The translations under genes were made by a program, and so were the position numbers. The notes below the pieces were generated by a model. It ran no database searches, was not told the DNA's origin, and was given only the letters and a program-made list of their open reading frames with translations. This document shows, in pieces, positions 1-13,300 of a stretch of 64,000 nucleotides of DNA; the stretch's first letter is position 1; the number at the start of each line of letters is the position of its first letter. Source of the DNA: Sanderia malayensis (taxonomy: Eukaryota; Cnidaria; Scyphozoa; Semaeostomeae; Pelagiidae); NCBI GenBank assembly GCA_013076295.1, contig RQOL01000906.1, positions 1,054,001 to 1,118,000 of the forward strand. Reading direction: 5' to 3'.

Positions 1-270
1 AATGTACAAAATTTCCCAGCATGTTCTTGTGTAGAATAATAAGTGAAGGTAGTGAGTAAATTTTTTAATGAATTATCGTTTATTCTTTAGGCTAAGAAAA
101 CATACACCGTGTAAAGACAAAGAACCAAAGCAATACAGATAACAAGACAACCTTAGTGTCTTGTGTTAAGTAAAACAAGTTTTACGTTTTACCAACCATA
201 ATGTTATGATTGACATTTAAATTATGTTATGAACCAACATGAACCAACTGTCCCAGGGAGATGAAACTAG

Positions 271-515
271 TCTTAAAATGATTAGAAGGCTCAAATTAGT
301 AGGTTTCGGCTAATTGAGAGGCGCATTTTTTTCAAATTGATGTTTTGCCGACTCCTATTTGAGCCTTTATGGCTTATACATATCATTATTCACCTGTTTC
401 AGACAGTCAGTCAGCATAAATTTAGAACCATTTGTCGTAGAGGGCTGAATTGTCTCAAAATGACCAGAAAGCCCTAATCAATAGGTTTCGACTATTTGTG
501 ATCCATATTTCACTC
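271..515. repeat. Diverged direct repeat pair
   Basis: Two related segments lie about 180 bp apart, at roughly 271-330 and 452-515. Both contain a variant of AAATGAnnAGAAnGC followed by TAGGTTTCG. No open frame or terminal inverted repeat is visible. The rest of 1-906 is AT-rich and shows no gene; it is downstream flank of the minus-strand Rab gene. Confidence 0.45.
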
Positions 516-906
516 GATTTCCAGATTTAGACACAGCAAGCAAGTATTGAGTTTGTTTGATTCCATCAAGTCAAATAGAATTGATGCTGTCATTATTTCA
601 AGTTTGGCAGCAAAAAGGCATTAAAAACAACATATAGATATTTATTTACATACATTTATTATTTAACTTTGAAACAAACAAACATGAATTTGAACAAACA
701 TTAATGCTAACATTCTTTGATATTTTACAACCAAGCGCTTCAGTCAATATTAATTTTGATAAGAATAAATAGACAGTTTTCTGCTCATAAATATTATTTG
801 CTGCTATTGTGAAATAAAAATATTTGCAAACAAAAATCACACATATTATTAAAGAAAATGAAACTTTAAAATTAAACACCCCAAGTGGCTACCCACTTCT
901 CAAATT

Positions 907-2481
907 TCAACAGGAACAAGCACCTTTGGAGTTTTTTTCTGCATCTAGGCTAATAGCTGGTTTTGTTTCATCTGCTGGCTTGAACTCTTTTCTCTGAAAA
1001 ATTACAAATAAAAGGAACAGACAAAGCATTGAGATTAAATCTTCACAGAGTATTAATTTCATTTCACAATGATCAACATCATCTACCTCTTCAACCATCT
1101 TGCTTGCATGTATTTGCTTGGCAATTTCCAAAAAAACCTAAATAACGAGCAACGGTTAGATACTGACACCAAGACATTTAATCAAAGAATGGTTTGGAAA
1201 TTTCAAATATTTGCAAAGCATATTAGCGCATACTTCATCTATATTGACAAATGCATATGCGCTCGTTTCAAACCATGGTACTTCATACTGATTTGCCAAC
1301 TAAGAATGAATACGGAAAGGAAAATTTTAGCTATGACCAGGAAAATTTTAGCTTTGACCAGGATTAGAAGCAGAATCAAAATAATTTCCTTTGTTCATCC
1401 TTACATTTTTGCCTTCGTCTGGTGAGACTTGTCTCTCATTTTCCAAATCGCATTTGTTACCAGCAATAACTATTCTAACATTGCTATTGGCATACTAAAA
1501 AGCATTATTAAATTGTTACATATTGTAGAAATGTTCATTGCAAAAATATTAAGTGAGGTAATTGCCTCATCTAGCAAATGAGAAAGAAGGGTTTTCTAAA
1601 TAAAAGTTGTTTTGTTAACATTTTCCAAAGAAAACTTCACCTCGTCTACGTATTTTAACCATTTTCTTGTATTGAGAAATGAGTTGCGACTGCTTATATC
1701 ATATACCAGAATTACACCCTGAAGAATAATAAAAAAAGTAATAAAGTAGGTAATCAGAGTGTATGCTACTTCTTGAGTAAAATCTACTTTGCTGTTGTCA
1801 ATGTTTACAACTCAGAATAAGACTGAATAAAAGGGTCTATGGGCAAGAGTTTTTCACACAACAGTAATTGAAGATATAATTACTAATACTTACATGCGCT
1901 CTTCTGTAATATTGTGTTGTTATTGTTTCATACCGTTCCTGACCTGCAGTATCCCTTGAAAGGATAAAGCAATAAATTAAAATACATCAACATAATAAAG
2001 TTTGCACATTACTATGTGGCCCACTGCAACGATGTATATCTTATCAAAAATAAATTACTTCCATTCACTGATACTAATGATCTGTAAAGTGATAGTAATA
2101 ATTGTTTTTATTTTCTCCAGGTTGCTAAGAAAATGAAACAATGTTCGGTATGTATACCATATTTGTAATTTAATTTCATCACCATCTATTTCGATATTTC
2201 TTGTTTTGAAATCAATTCCTGAAACAAAAACAAAAACCTTAGATATCTGTTTTAGATTTATACATATATCAAAAAGGGTATACATCCATCATGTTTACAA
2301 GGCAAGGTTGTCTGTTCTTCTAGTTTTCATTTAAAACTTTAAATAGTTCACCGATTGTTGATATATGAGACTTCGTAACATTTTCCCCAGCGAATCTTGA
2401 CAACATACACGTTTTGCCAACACCAGAATCTCCTATTATTATCACTTTAAAAAGATATTGCTTCGGTTTATCTTTCTCCAT
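907..2481 (-). CDS. Rab-family small GTPase (Rab15/Rab8/10/13 group)
   Basis: A membrane-trafficking GTPase of 210 aa. Minus-strand exons are 2481-2352, 2218-2158, 1954-1894, 1718-1641, 1494-1405, 1299-1234, 1137-1078 and 993-907; all junctions keep frame. Visible motifs are the P-loop GDSGVGKT, effector region STIGIDFK, DTAGQER, the guanine-binding NKCD and ETSA, and a C-terminus ending in CSC, a double-cysteine geranylgeranylation signal. The HISTIG segment, YYRRA and the VDEYA motif resemble Rab15, while the core also fits Rab8/10/13, so the subfamily is an inference. The N-terminus ([12 protein letters not shown]) has the usual Rab length. The gene lies in the same orientation as, and about 1.3 kb downstream of, the protrudin gene. 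Protrudin is itself a Rab-linked ER protein, but proximity alone is not evidence of a functional link. Confidence 0.93.
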
Positions 2482-2909
2482 GAAAATGCGATCCAAATAC
2501 TATAATCTAAGAATTATCATAAATTTGGCCTTAGGCCTGTTTGTCCGCTCTTCTCAGGTTTATTGATCTCCTATCAATCGTGTTTTAGTGGCGTGATTTT
2601 CCTAATTGTTCGCGAATCATGTTATACTCGTTATATATCCACAAGCAGGCCAAAAATTAAGTTTCCCTGAATGCATCTACCAGTAGTTTCATTATTATTT
2701 TCGAGGCGGCGACTGGCTTGTTTTTGTTTCCTGGGACGCTCTGTTGTGAAAAGTAACTCCATGTAACACAAAGCAAAACAAATTAAAAATGTGCTTGGTT
2801 CGAAAGCGAAGCTTGATGATCTCGAACCTTGATTTCCACGGATGTTGAAAATCACGTGATCTCACCAGATTTTACCCTGGGTATCAGAGGATCCAGATTT
2901 TACCCTGGG

Positions 2910-2961
2910 CGTCTGGTCATCCAAACATTAGGCTCCTTTCTAATGTTTGGATGACCAGACG
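2910..2961. repeat. Perfect inverted repeat, 22-bp arms and 8-nt loop
   Basis: The left arm at 2910-2931 (core TCTGGTCATCCAAACATTAG) is exactly complementary to 2940-2961, with an 8-nt spacer. The flanking motif TTTTACCCTGGG occurs twice just upstream. No target-site duplication is obvious. It could be a small folding element or the core of a mobile element. Confidence 0.75.
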
Positions 2962-3407
2962 ATACTTCTCTGGGATTCGGATTTACACAATAGACCAGAA
3001 AAATTCAACCTTTTTTCAAAATAAAATATTGAAAGGAAAATCGCTCATTGATAATATCATAATAAAGACATACAATCTAAAACTCCGTAAAATGTTAGAA
3101 CAATAACAATGGCGTATAAAATTGAAAAATAAAAAATAGCGAAAAAAATTTAAAAAATTATAATAACTCTGAGTTTCACAAGTTAAGGTTAATATCATAT
3201 AGAGGAAAATCAGTCTAAAACATATATAAATCTACTATTTATTGTTTTGTTCAAAACAGTACTCGTGCAGGAAGTTCTAAAATATTTATTTGGCTGTAAT
3301 GGGCTGTAATGTCAAAACCTTATCAAGGAAATGTATTTTTAAAACATAATAGTTCCCAGAGAGTGTGTAAATAGTTTGACTATTTGTAGTTCGGCTGCCA
3401 TTTTTCC

Positions 3408-3694
3408 TACAATAGGCGATTTTCGCAAGTTTTGTACGTACCCTTCACCCCCCCCCCTCCTCCCCCAAACATTGTTGTCTCGAAAGACAATCGATAAAAT
3501 ATGGAACAACAATTATGGAACAATATGCACGATGATCAAAGGAGTCTACTTGTGAGAACAATATTCTTTCAAGAGGTGGGGGGGGGGGGGGGGTCGAATA
3601 AAACCCACAAAAAAATTTGCGGATTGTTAGCTTTTCTTGTAATTTCGCATAGTGTCCCAAGGACTTTCGCTCGCCCCCCCCCCCTATTGTAGCA
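3408..3694 (-). mobile_element. MITE family A, copy 1 (G/C-tract bearing)
   Basis: Ends in inverted CTACAATAGG / CCTATTGTAG. Read on the minus strand it shares several blocks with copies at 12441-12917 and 23112-23377: GGGACAC near one end, a TTTTTGTGGGTTTTATTC block, and GATCATCGTGCA in the middle. No coding capacity is present, so it is non-autonomous. Long C and G runs lie inside and may be assembly-sensitive. Confidence 0.7.
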
Positions 3695-3789
3695 AGTAGT
3701 ACTATGACATTATCGTGTGTATATTTCGTCTCTTATGACAGCTGACGTGATTTTTTTATGCGTACAAAAGTGAGCTGCTGCAACGGTCT

Positions 3790-6700
3790 TCATTCGATGA
3801 TCTCTGTGTTCGTCCCTTTTATTCTGTTCATTAAAAACGAGTAGCATGATTGACAAACCAATACTCGTTCTTCATAAGCGGCAGGAGCTAGAATTAGATC
3901 ATAGCACAGTTAAGATTATTGAACTAGGTAAATCTTGCACTGCAGACAACACACGCAACGGACACCTGTTTGTAGGGCCATTGTGTTCGTATCTCTTGTG
4001 TGGAGTTGCTGCATTGCATTGAGGTTTATTGAAATGGCTTAAGTATTCTCGAAACAAGCCTTATTATCCTTTATCCTTCGCTGTATGATACCTTAATATC
4101 GGTTGCATATATATGGGCTAACAGAGGTTCAAGGCTATAAGTGCGTGATATATAATTGTTTTGTGGGAAAAACGTGTTTACAACCTGTTGCGCCAAATAC
4201 AGCCTTTGGAACCCTTTGGTTACAGCATTTCGAGCAATAACTATTTCCGCAGTGACGACAATAGTTCTGCAAGACAAAATAACAATGAGAATACACCGAT
4301 ACTATTCGAAAATACAAAAAGCAATTCGATACTCTCACTATAGAGCTCTTCAACCGGCTTGGCTCCAAACTCTACCGGCATGGCTCCAATCACACGGCTA
4401 TCCAATGTATAGTGATATTCGTGACATCATACTTACACGCTTCTTTAGAATTGTTGAGAATTCCACATTACACGAGGTGCAGTTACCTTGAATAGAATAT
4501 TAGAATTAGATTCCATTAAGTATTTGACACCAGTACCACCATATGTATCACATTCATTCATTCATTTCTTCATTTGTGTTAAAGCATTTCTTAGATAGAG
4601 AGAGAAAAGGTTGATTGTACAGGCGGGGTGTGTTGACCCTTGTAAGTAAGTGAATGTATCAACAACCTCCGTGCTTGCGGCGTTTTCGAGTGAATGTTGA
4701 TGCAAACTTGGACACAAACGACAGTCCTATACATAAAGAATTATAAACAGTGTGTTATTGAAGTAGAAATGAAGCCACGACTGCTATATTATACATATAC
4801 AATTGACATATCGACTGTCCGCTATTATCTCAAACATTCGCTTTCTTGAACGATTTTCCAATTCCACTCGCTTTTGGTATACATCCTATAGATGTATACA
4901 GAAAGGTTCGTTGGGACATCTGTTATGTCGAGCATCCGCTATTTTCAACGAACTTCAATTTCTCTTTAGAGCTCAACATAGCGGATGTTAAATATAGCTG
5001 AGTTATTTCAGATAGAGCCAAGGATTGCGGGTAAAGCAGAGATGTATGTACTACTAGAATAAATGAGACCAAACCTGAACGCTCTCTCTGTCTGCCGATA
5101 TCAACCTCGTTATCAGCAGTTTCCTGAAAATAATAATTATAACTCATATCAACTTTGGTATTTTTATAATATTAATATTTTCAATAACAGTGCAATCTTC
5201 CAAATTATGTAAGAGGTTGAGGTAATCAGAATTGGTTTAGATTGCCTTTGTTTCTACCTTAACTTCCTCTTGTTTATCTCCCAGATCTTCAGAATCAGTT
5301 GATGAACTTGTTTCAATATCATTTTCTTCAAACAGATCCTGCTCTTTAAACTAGAAGCAATCACAACAAAGCTGGCATGAGCAGATGAATGTTGACAGAA
5401 ATTAGCAATGAAAGAACGATCTTGTATTAATTAAACCTCTGTGTCTAGATCAGATGGAATTTCTTCTGGTTTAACTTCGTCAAAAGCATTGATCGGTGGC
5501 TCTGGTGTGACTTTGGTGAATATTGATGGTATATTATACAAGAATGTCAAACCATCTTTTATTGCTACAAAGAGACGTTGGATTATCTACTAATTACAAC
5601 TTCTCATCATTTCTGAATAAAGTTCTTTTCTGAATTGAGTATTTTGTCATAAGGTACTTAAATGTAGTGGGAATTCATGAATTAACTTACCTTGAATAAA
5701 ACCTGAGTTGAATATGGTTGAAGCCAGTAGAAAGCCAGCTATCATGTACTTTACTTCAATACAGAGTACCCCAACCATTACACCAAAGAATAAGAGAAGA
5801 AATCTGGAGAAAATATCCCTTTCAATTACAATAATCCTTATTCAAATTGCTTTATTAAGTAAAAAGTAAGTTATTGAGCACAAGAAATTTTACTTACAGC
5901 AGTGTGTGACTTGTCCTTTTCCAATTTATCAGCCTTTGAAAAGAAAAAAATAAAGTTAAACAATAAGCAACAAAAATATTATTATTATGAGCTGAAAGAA
6001 ATCCAGGAATGCTCTAAAATAAATTGTACCCATAAAAAAATTCGAGTTTACTACTGAGATCATCACAGACACTTTGTATCTCCATTAATCTATACAAGAA
6101 AAGAAACATGTGTTAAATTAAAAGTTAAGAAAAATTAGAATTGAAGATAAGGCAAGAATTGAATACAATTGAATATATATTGATTTAGATAAATACAATG
6201 TAAACTATATGAAACATACAATACTGTATATAGCTCCATGTGTTCTTTGGCCTTTGCTATTGTTACCCTCTTTAAGATCTACAAATCAAAACAAATGAAG
6301 TACAAACAAAAGTTTAAGCATATTATTTTTCTAAGAGGTATTTAGAGGTATAAGGTGGAATATAGAACACGCAAATACCAGATCAGGGCTTTCATCTTTT
6401 CTTCTAAACAAGTGTTGATAATCTGGATGTGCACTTCCTTTGCTTGCCCAGCTCTTTACAAATGTTGTGAGCATTATCAGAGAAAAAGACAACAATGTCA
6501 CCATTATGACATATTCTGATTGGAAAATTATAAGAAAACAACACGCTGGAATAGTTATAATCGTAATCAAAGGATATCTCCATCTGAAACAGATGAGAAG
6601 TAAAAATTAGTGTCACGTCTAACAATGGAATGGAATCAACACATCACATTTCATCGATTTGTACCCACTGATCTATATAATAACATTATATAGTTATTAT

Positions 6701-6896
6701 ATAGATCAGTGTTTGTACCTCAACAATATATTAATCTTTCACACCTTATAATCGAGTTAAATAGTCTAATAGTCGTCATGAATGGTCGTGCAAGCCTCTT
6801 GAGTTTTTGAACGGATACAACGAAGCTTCCAAGATCGCATTTATCATTTTGATATTTATCATCACGTTCGCTATTAATTCTTGCCACAGCCGCCAT
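3790..6896 (-). CDS. ZFYVE27: Protrudin homologue (FYVE-domain ER membrane protein)
   Basis: An ER-shaping protein of 374 aa that in known animals links ER to endosomes and kinesin-1. Minus-strand exons: 6896-6745, 6583-6379, 6278-6220, 6089-6030, 5933-5898, 5803-5691, 5564-5437, 5350-5258, 5123-5075, 4486-4437, 4266-4185 and 3887-3790; all in frame. Hydrophobic regions lie at about residues 55-95 and 170-205. An acidic, Ser-rich linker follows (about 250-285), where a FFAT-like VAP-binding motif would be expected. The C-terminal FYVE finger has Cys pairs at about 301/304, 318/321, 326/329 and 354/357. The sequence KKRNYCRHCGNSYC lacks the classical HHCR basic motif, as in vertebrate protrudin, and ATAPAAYEERVLVC closely resembles the protrudin ending. 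MCTP or GRAMD4 was considered from the membrane part but the FYVE end decides it. Start chosen as the first in-frame ATG after upstream non-coding sequence. Confidence 0.93.
4799..4995. mobile_element. Degenerate TIR element related to the 8273-8465 copy
   Basis: Lies in a protrudin intron. The left side carries GACATATCGACTGTCCGC then CAAACATTCGCTT; the right side carries GAGCATCCGCTATTTTC and AGCGGATGTTAA in inverted arrangement. This is the same scheme as the element at 8273-8465 but more diverged, with no clean TA duplication. Probably an old pogo/Tc1-like MITE. Confidence 0.5.
6658..6719. mobile_element. 46-bp palindromic micro-element with 8-bp TSD
   Basis: The palindrome 6666-6711 begins CACTGATCTATATAATAAC and ends in its reverse complement. 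It is flanked on both sides by TTTGTACC (6658-6665 and 6712-6719). It lies in protrudin intron 1. The 8-bp duplication and CA...TG ends fit a hAT-type insertion with no internal sequence left. Confidence 0.85.
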
Positions 6897-7337
6897 GTTT
6901 CCCTCGTGATTATTTGTTATTGTGGTTGTTGTTGTAAGGTGTAAAGCTGCGCTTGCGCAGAGAGTACCAGCAAACGATTTCTCGCAATTCAATTTTTGGC
7001 GGCCCGTTATTCTTCAACCAAACGTTTTCTGCAGTATTATCAATTCTCCCCAAAGCAAACTCTCCTTTGGTACTAACTTCCAAAGTACGGAAGTGAATGT
7101 TGTTTTACTTAGCTGGTTTCCACAAATACAGTAAAAGGGTGTAGTGGTAGAAAGGTGAGTAAATTTCTATCGATTTGCTTTGAAGGATTGTGTGCCTAAG
7201 ATTTTTAGCATAGAATGGGGCAGAAGGCAAAGAGGCGTGCCCCCTAACTCTGTGATCTGAAGCTTGTGAAATTAGATTGGACTGTATTGTTTATTTCTTC
7301 AATTGTAGGCTGTCATACAATATCAATTTGGATAAAA
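6897..7337. promoter_or_regulatory. Divergent promoter region of protrudin and CENP-E
   Basis: Only 441 bp separate the protrudin start codon (minus, 6896) from the CENP-E start codon (plus, 7338). A likely 5'-UTR intron acceptor, TTGTAG, lies about 30 bp upstream of the CENP-E ATG, so the true promoters sit in roughly the first 300 bp. A direct CTCCCCAAAGCAAACTCTCC segment is present, but no TATA box is convincing. Confidence 0.55.
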
Positions 7338-10300
7338 ATGGATAACATTAGGGTTGCAATTCGAGTGAGGCCTTTAATTCAAAGGTGATAATTCTTTGCT
7401 TTACATATATACCTATTAATTTACGGTCACTCATAACTTTTAACACAGTGATTTTAACATTACTGTTATTGCTATTATCTTAGAGAGGTATCAAGAGATG
7501 CAGACTCGAATTGGAAAGTTGAAGATAACACTATTTTCCAAGTAGAGAATGGCATACCACTACCAAACAACATAATTAATCCAACTGCATTTACTTTTGG
7601 TAAGTTATTGTCTCACACATGCTCCATTTAACTCACTACAGTGAATTGTATGTTGGATGATGCAATGCAAGGAGTATAATTTGCATTTCCTGCTTCTATT
7701 TTTACAGATAAAGTTTACACTGGCAGTGATTCAACCGTAGAAATATATGATACGTTTGCAAAACCGGTTGTTATAAAAGCAATGCGTGGTGTCAATGGTA
7801 ACCATCTTATTTTATTCCCATTGGACATTTGAACCTTTAATAATGGCTGCCTCCCATCTGTGGCTATCTCCCATCTGTGGCCACAGATCTTCAGCCCAAA
7901 ATGTTTTACCATACTAAAACCGTCATGGTAAACCTTTGATCAGTGACCACCTCTTAGCTGTGGGCACTAAAAGTGGTTGCTATAAGAGGTTTTTTTTACT
8001 GTAAATCTGCTTATATATCAGAGCTTGGTTGTTTGGTTCTCGAGATGCTCAGTGACAAGATTATTCTTTCTAGTAATGCATGTTGCTGATTGTTGAAATG
8101 TCTTTGTAGGTACAATATTTGCATATGGCCAAACAGGAACAGGGAAAACCTATACTATGATGGGTCTTCCAACAAACTCTGGTGTCATCCCACGATCAAT
8201 CAATGAGATCTTTGAATTTGTCAACACGGTAAAATTTTTAATCATTTTTTTATCAACTGAATACACCTAGTACAGTTCACATCTCCTTACTCAAATACCC
8301 GCTAACTTGAACATTCGCTTGCTCAAACAAATTTTCATTTCCCTTGGTTTTGCTATAGCGTTTTCTGCCTTGAATATAACTAATTTAGCTAAAAAAGTTC
8401 GAGCATCCGCTAAGTCGAACAAGTTTTGATTTCCCTTCAGAGTTTGAGTAAGCTGATGTCAACTGTACTTCTAAAATGGTCTTGAGTTTGTCAAGAAAGA
8501 TTGAAGTAATCGGACTAGAGTTTATTCGAATGAAGCATCTCGAATTAAGGGCTTTAAGGGTCAATTAGTGTCAATTATTGTTACACCTAATGCTTTATTT
8601 AACTTTTTGGGGGGAGATAGGTGGATGTTAATTTGAAGTTTTTTTATTTGTAATTTTTTTCAGGCACCAGACCGAGAATTTCTCATCCGTGTTTCGTATA
8701 TGGAGATATATAATGAGGTTTCATCTTAGTTTTAGCATTTCTCAACTCAGGAATACTTCTTTTGACATGTTTTCTTATTTTTACCGTCATTGGTTTTGTA
8801 TGCTATGTAGCATGTGAATTCTCAGACACAGAACAAGTATCAGCACTTGTTTTGACCAATCATTTATCAATGGGATTATTTTCTAGGTGATCACAGATTT
8901 GTTAAAGATTGATGGCTGCAATTTAAAAGTGCGAAACAACGAGAAAAACGAAGTTTTTGTTGAGCATCTATCTGAGGTGCCAATCGCATCGTCTGATCAA
9001 GCATTTCACCATTTGCAAGTTGGTGAACGTAAGTCGGAAATTACCCTAATGAATCTCTCTTTATGCCGGCACCACTCTGTTGTAATCAGAACTATACTGA
9101 CACACTGGTACTGACCACTTTGCTAAATGCAAGTACATTGGTGAGCTGTCTTGGTTGTTTACTAAGCTTAGTTTCAATGATCTGCATGTACGGATTGTCG
9201 TTTTGCAGGTCAGAGAAGATTCGGGGAAACAAACATGAATGAAAAAAGTAGCAGATCACATACAATATTCAGAGTTGTGAGTTGTGTATAATTTATGTTT
9301 AATTAATTTAAAAGCTCATTTGGGCATTCCTGATGGTTTATCAGAATTTTATTGATTGCTTTTAAATCTGTTAAAGGGTTGTCTTGAGTTCAAGTTCATC
9401 TAATTGTCTTGAGTTCGAGTGCAGTATAGGTTTACTTTTCAACTGTTTTTCGTAGATTATTGAAAGCAGACTAGCTGGCAACCACGAGACGCAGTACGAA
9501 GATAATGCTGTCACTGTTTCTCAACTTGTAAGTCCTATTCAATCGCAATTTTTTCGCCATTTTGGTTGTTTGTTTCATTCATCGTCAACTCATGCGAAAT
9601 TGCTAGCGAATTTGAGAAAAATTTTCAAAGAAGTTATATTTTGAAAACATCATGATGTTTTGGTAATATTGTTCGTTTCTGTCTAGAATTTAGTGGACTT
9701 GGCTGGATCTGAAAGAGCTTCGCAAACTGGAGCTCAAGGTAAAAATGCTCGCAGATGTATTTATCCTATTACCAAACCTGACCAAACCTTCTTGAGAATA
9801 GCGGTGCTTTTATAACTTTCTACTACATCTCTATCTATCTATTTTTATCTTTCGTATTTTTTTTATAATAATATTAGTTAATACATACTGACATAGGTAA
9901 TCACGCTTCGTAGGAACACGCTTAAAAGAGAGTGGTTTCATAAATAAAAGCTTACTTACACTTGGTACTGTCATATCGAAGCTATCATCAGCAGGAGAAG
10001 AGAGGTATACCACTGCTCTTCAAGTCTTTATTCCTTGCTTATTTTTGGTCAAAATTACCTAGCTTACTCAGCCATTCAGCAATATACCGCGACATGGCTT
10101 TTTCATGCAAGGTTGTGTTAAATACATCAATGTCAACTGCCCCCTTGTTGCTGTACAGCTTAAATTAGTTACAGATGTGTTGATCAGGTTTAGATTATAT
10201 TTGAGCTTCGCTTTGTTGCAGGAGTTTCATACCGTATCGCGATTCTAAGCTTACAAGAATATTGCAGAATTCACTGGGTGGTAACGCAATGACGTCAGTC

Positions 10301-13300
10301 ATAGCAACTGTCACCCCGGCTGTTGCCGAGGAAACCTTGAGTACTTTAAAAGTACGTGAGCTAAACTGCGTTTGCAGCTCATTTTTACTGCACGAGACAG
10401 CATTTTAATCAAATCATCTAGAAGTACGAAACTAATATAAGTTCGCAAATTTCAATTGATTATCTTTTTATTTTAAGTTTGCAAGCAGAGCCAAGACAAT
10501 CAAGAATCAACCTAAAGTTAACGAGGTATACCATGAAATTGTTCTGCATTTATTTTTATGAATTATTATACAATTTAATATTTGATAGTGGAATAGATTT
10601 GTTAGTTTGTAGAGTGTTAAACCTTAGTATAGTTAAGCATAGTTCTTGGACGTAGAAAGGCTTGGTTACCATTTGTATAGTCACTGGATGGGTCTTAACC
10701 TGCTTATTATCTTTAGGTTGTTGATGGTGATACCATGATTAAGAGATATCGAAAGGAGATAAACATGCTGAAGAAACAAATTGACGAGGTATTGTTTTAG
10801 ATTTTCATTTCCCTTTGTTACTGTTGTTATTGTTGTTTAAAGTGTTGCTAATAATTTTATGTAAATTGCTTTATTTCAGATTCAAGCCACCACCGGAATA
10901 AATCATTTGAAAATGGAAAATGAAAAAGTAAGTGATTAGAGAATGAGACTTTTCATTTCAAATTTATTTTCTCTAGTGTTATAAACGTCAATACTTTTGC
11001 ATATGAAGATGTTTCTTAGATAATTTAATGCGTTTTTTATTTGCTGATAGATGGAGCTGATGTTGGAAGAGTATGAACGAAAACGGGTCAGTTGACTATG
11101 GTATAATCAAATGAAATGAGTTTTATAAGAGTGATTCGATATCAAGGCATTATTAAATGCCCTACTGCCTTCGTTAAATGATGTTATACCACGATAATGT
11201 ATCTCTTTCTATTAACCTGAGCATACATCCAATGTTGTGTTTTCAATTCGCCTTGCTTGTTAAATCGGTAGTGTTATTTTTCTTGAACAGAGAGAGCAAA
11301 CGGACAAGATATCCACACTACAGAACTTGATTATATCAGCTGAAAATTTCAGATGGAATGTAAGTGAATCACTGTTTTTTGCAAAACTTTTTCAACTGTC
11401 AGCTCTCTTTCTCGATTAACTTGAGCATAAAACCGTTTGAAGCTTTCAGCCGTGTTGAAGCCTTGATAACCTTTGACGCATGTGCTTTGTGCGGATTAAA
11501 TTGAGTTTGTGTATTTTTGTTGGCTCTAGGAGGTCGTCAAACCAGCCAGAAGAGAAACATGGTGTCCAGGCAAACTGAAGCGCAGTCTTGCATCGAGAGT
11601 GCAAAGTTCTTCTTCAGAGGTGTTTCGGATGCCCCAGATCAGCAGTGCAAGTGAGAGCGAAGAAGAGGAACACAGGCAGTCATTCTGCGATGACAAATCA
11701 GGTATGATGTTTGAAGAATATTGCACTCTGTTCATGATGAGTGTATTTGAATTCAGTTGTAGAAAGAATAAGAAGAGACGTTTCAGCAATCTTAGAATTG
11801 CTTATTTTTCATGTTTAGATTTTCTTCGCGTTCTTGAAAAAGAGGAGAGAAGATCTATGGAGGAGCTTAAACGAAAGCGATCTGGAAGTGCAACAATGGC
11901 TGCACCGAAATTGAAATATCGCAGGTTGGTTTCACTCGTTGCTCTATTCATCTGCACTGCTGTTTAGAGGATGAGCAATCTGTGGCAATGCAGATTTAAT
12001 ATCCCCGGCCTCTCTTTGACCACAGTATTCTTTTTCACAGATCATACCAGTGTGATCTTCGGCAAGGAACAAGACGAGACCAGGAATGTCAAACCGAGGT
12101 TGTTGGCGTCAGAATGCCTATTTGATTACATGTACTTGCGATAGAGATATTCCAAGCAAGAGGCTTATAGCAAATCGATAATATTCATTTTTGATTAAAT
12201 TGATTCTTAGATAATTCCTTGCAAAAGGGATAGTTCTTTTTATTGACAATGACCAACCAATGTGCAGTGGAATTATTTGTTGCCCGATTATTTTTTACCA
12301 CGAATTACTATAACTTTTTTTATTTTTTTTTAAATAGATGGACATTTTGGAATTGGAAGACAAACAGTCATCATCACAACCTGACCATGTGATGCTGGAA
12401 ACTTTGCAGAATCTAAAAGGTAGTTTTCTTCAACATGAAACTACAATAATGGGCAATAGTTTTTGGGACACTTGTAAAAATACGAAAGACTATCAACTTG
12501 TAAACTTCTCTTTTCAGGGCTTTATTCGACCCCACATCTCCTGAGACTTTATTCTCCTAAGACCGTTTTTTCTCAATTACAGTCAACTCTGTCTAATTCG
12601 AACACTCTGGGGAAGCGTGGAAATGTTCGAATTGCAAAAAGTTCGAATTATAGAGGCTTATTTTATAAGGATTGGTTCATTAGTGATCCTTGAAGGGACA
12701 GAGAATTTCGTTCGAATTAGATAGAGTTCGAATTACACGAGTTCGAACTATGCAGATTTGACTATCGACCCCTGTTATTATCGTGCAAAAAGAATGTTGT
12801 CGATATTGTATAAGACTGTTTCCAGAGACAAGATTGTTTGAAGTAGGAAAGGGGTGAAGGATACGTGCAGAATTTTCAACAGTTAGAAGTGTCCCAGGAC
12901 GTTTGTCGTCTATTGTAAATGAGACAAGCATTCTGTACATGCGACATTTTTACGTAAATATGTTCTTGCTTTTACTTTTTTAATGTTGAAATGTTCTTTC
13001 TCGAATATTGGCAGATGAGAATACGGCACTGGGATTGAAGGTTGAAGATCTGCAGAGTAAAGTTTTGAATTTGCAAGAAAACAACGAAAATCTTGTTGAA
13101 GAAAATGACAAATTGAATTGTCAAGTTTTAGTTCTCAAAGATGAGTATGATGCCACACTGAAAGGTAAGCAAGACTTTATCCTGTTCCATGTTTTAGATA
13201 TCCAATGCATACATTACTTGCTGTGATTTATTAGTTATTGTGTGCCTTTCTCTGCAGATGAACAGGCTAAATTGCAGACCGCATTGGAAGCACTCACAGC

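Larger units (their letters stand above)
2482..3789. other. Intergenic: Rab 5' flank, hairpin and MITE
   Basis: No gene is seen between the Rab start codon and the protrudin stop codon. The stretch holds the Rab 5' flank, a perfect hairpin at 2910-2961, AT-rich DNA, and a G/C-tract transposon remnant at 3408-3694. The short frames through the G and C homopolymer runs are not credible genes. Confidence 0.7.

Noticed and set aside
3445..3692. Proline- and glycine-run frames
   Set aside because: They cross C and G homopolymers of a MITE and have no homology.
5258..6896. MCTP or GRAMD4 identity for the minus-strand membrane gene
   Set aside because: The two hydrophobic blocks fit those families superficially, but downstream exons encode a protrudin-type FYVE finger and ending.
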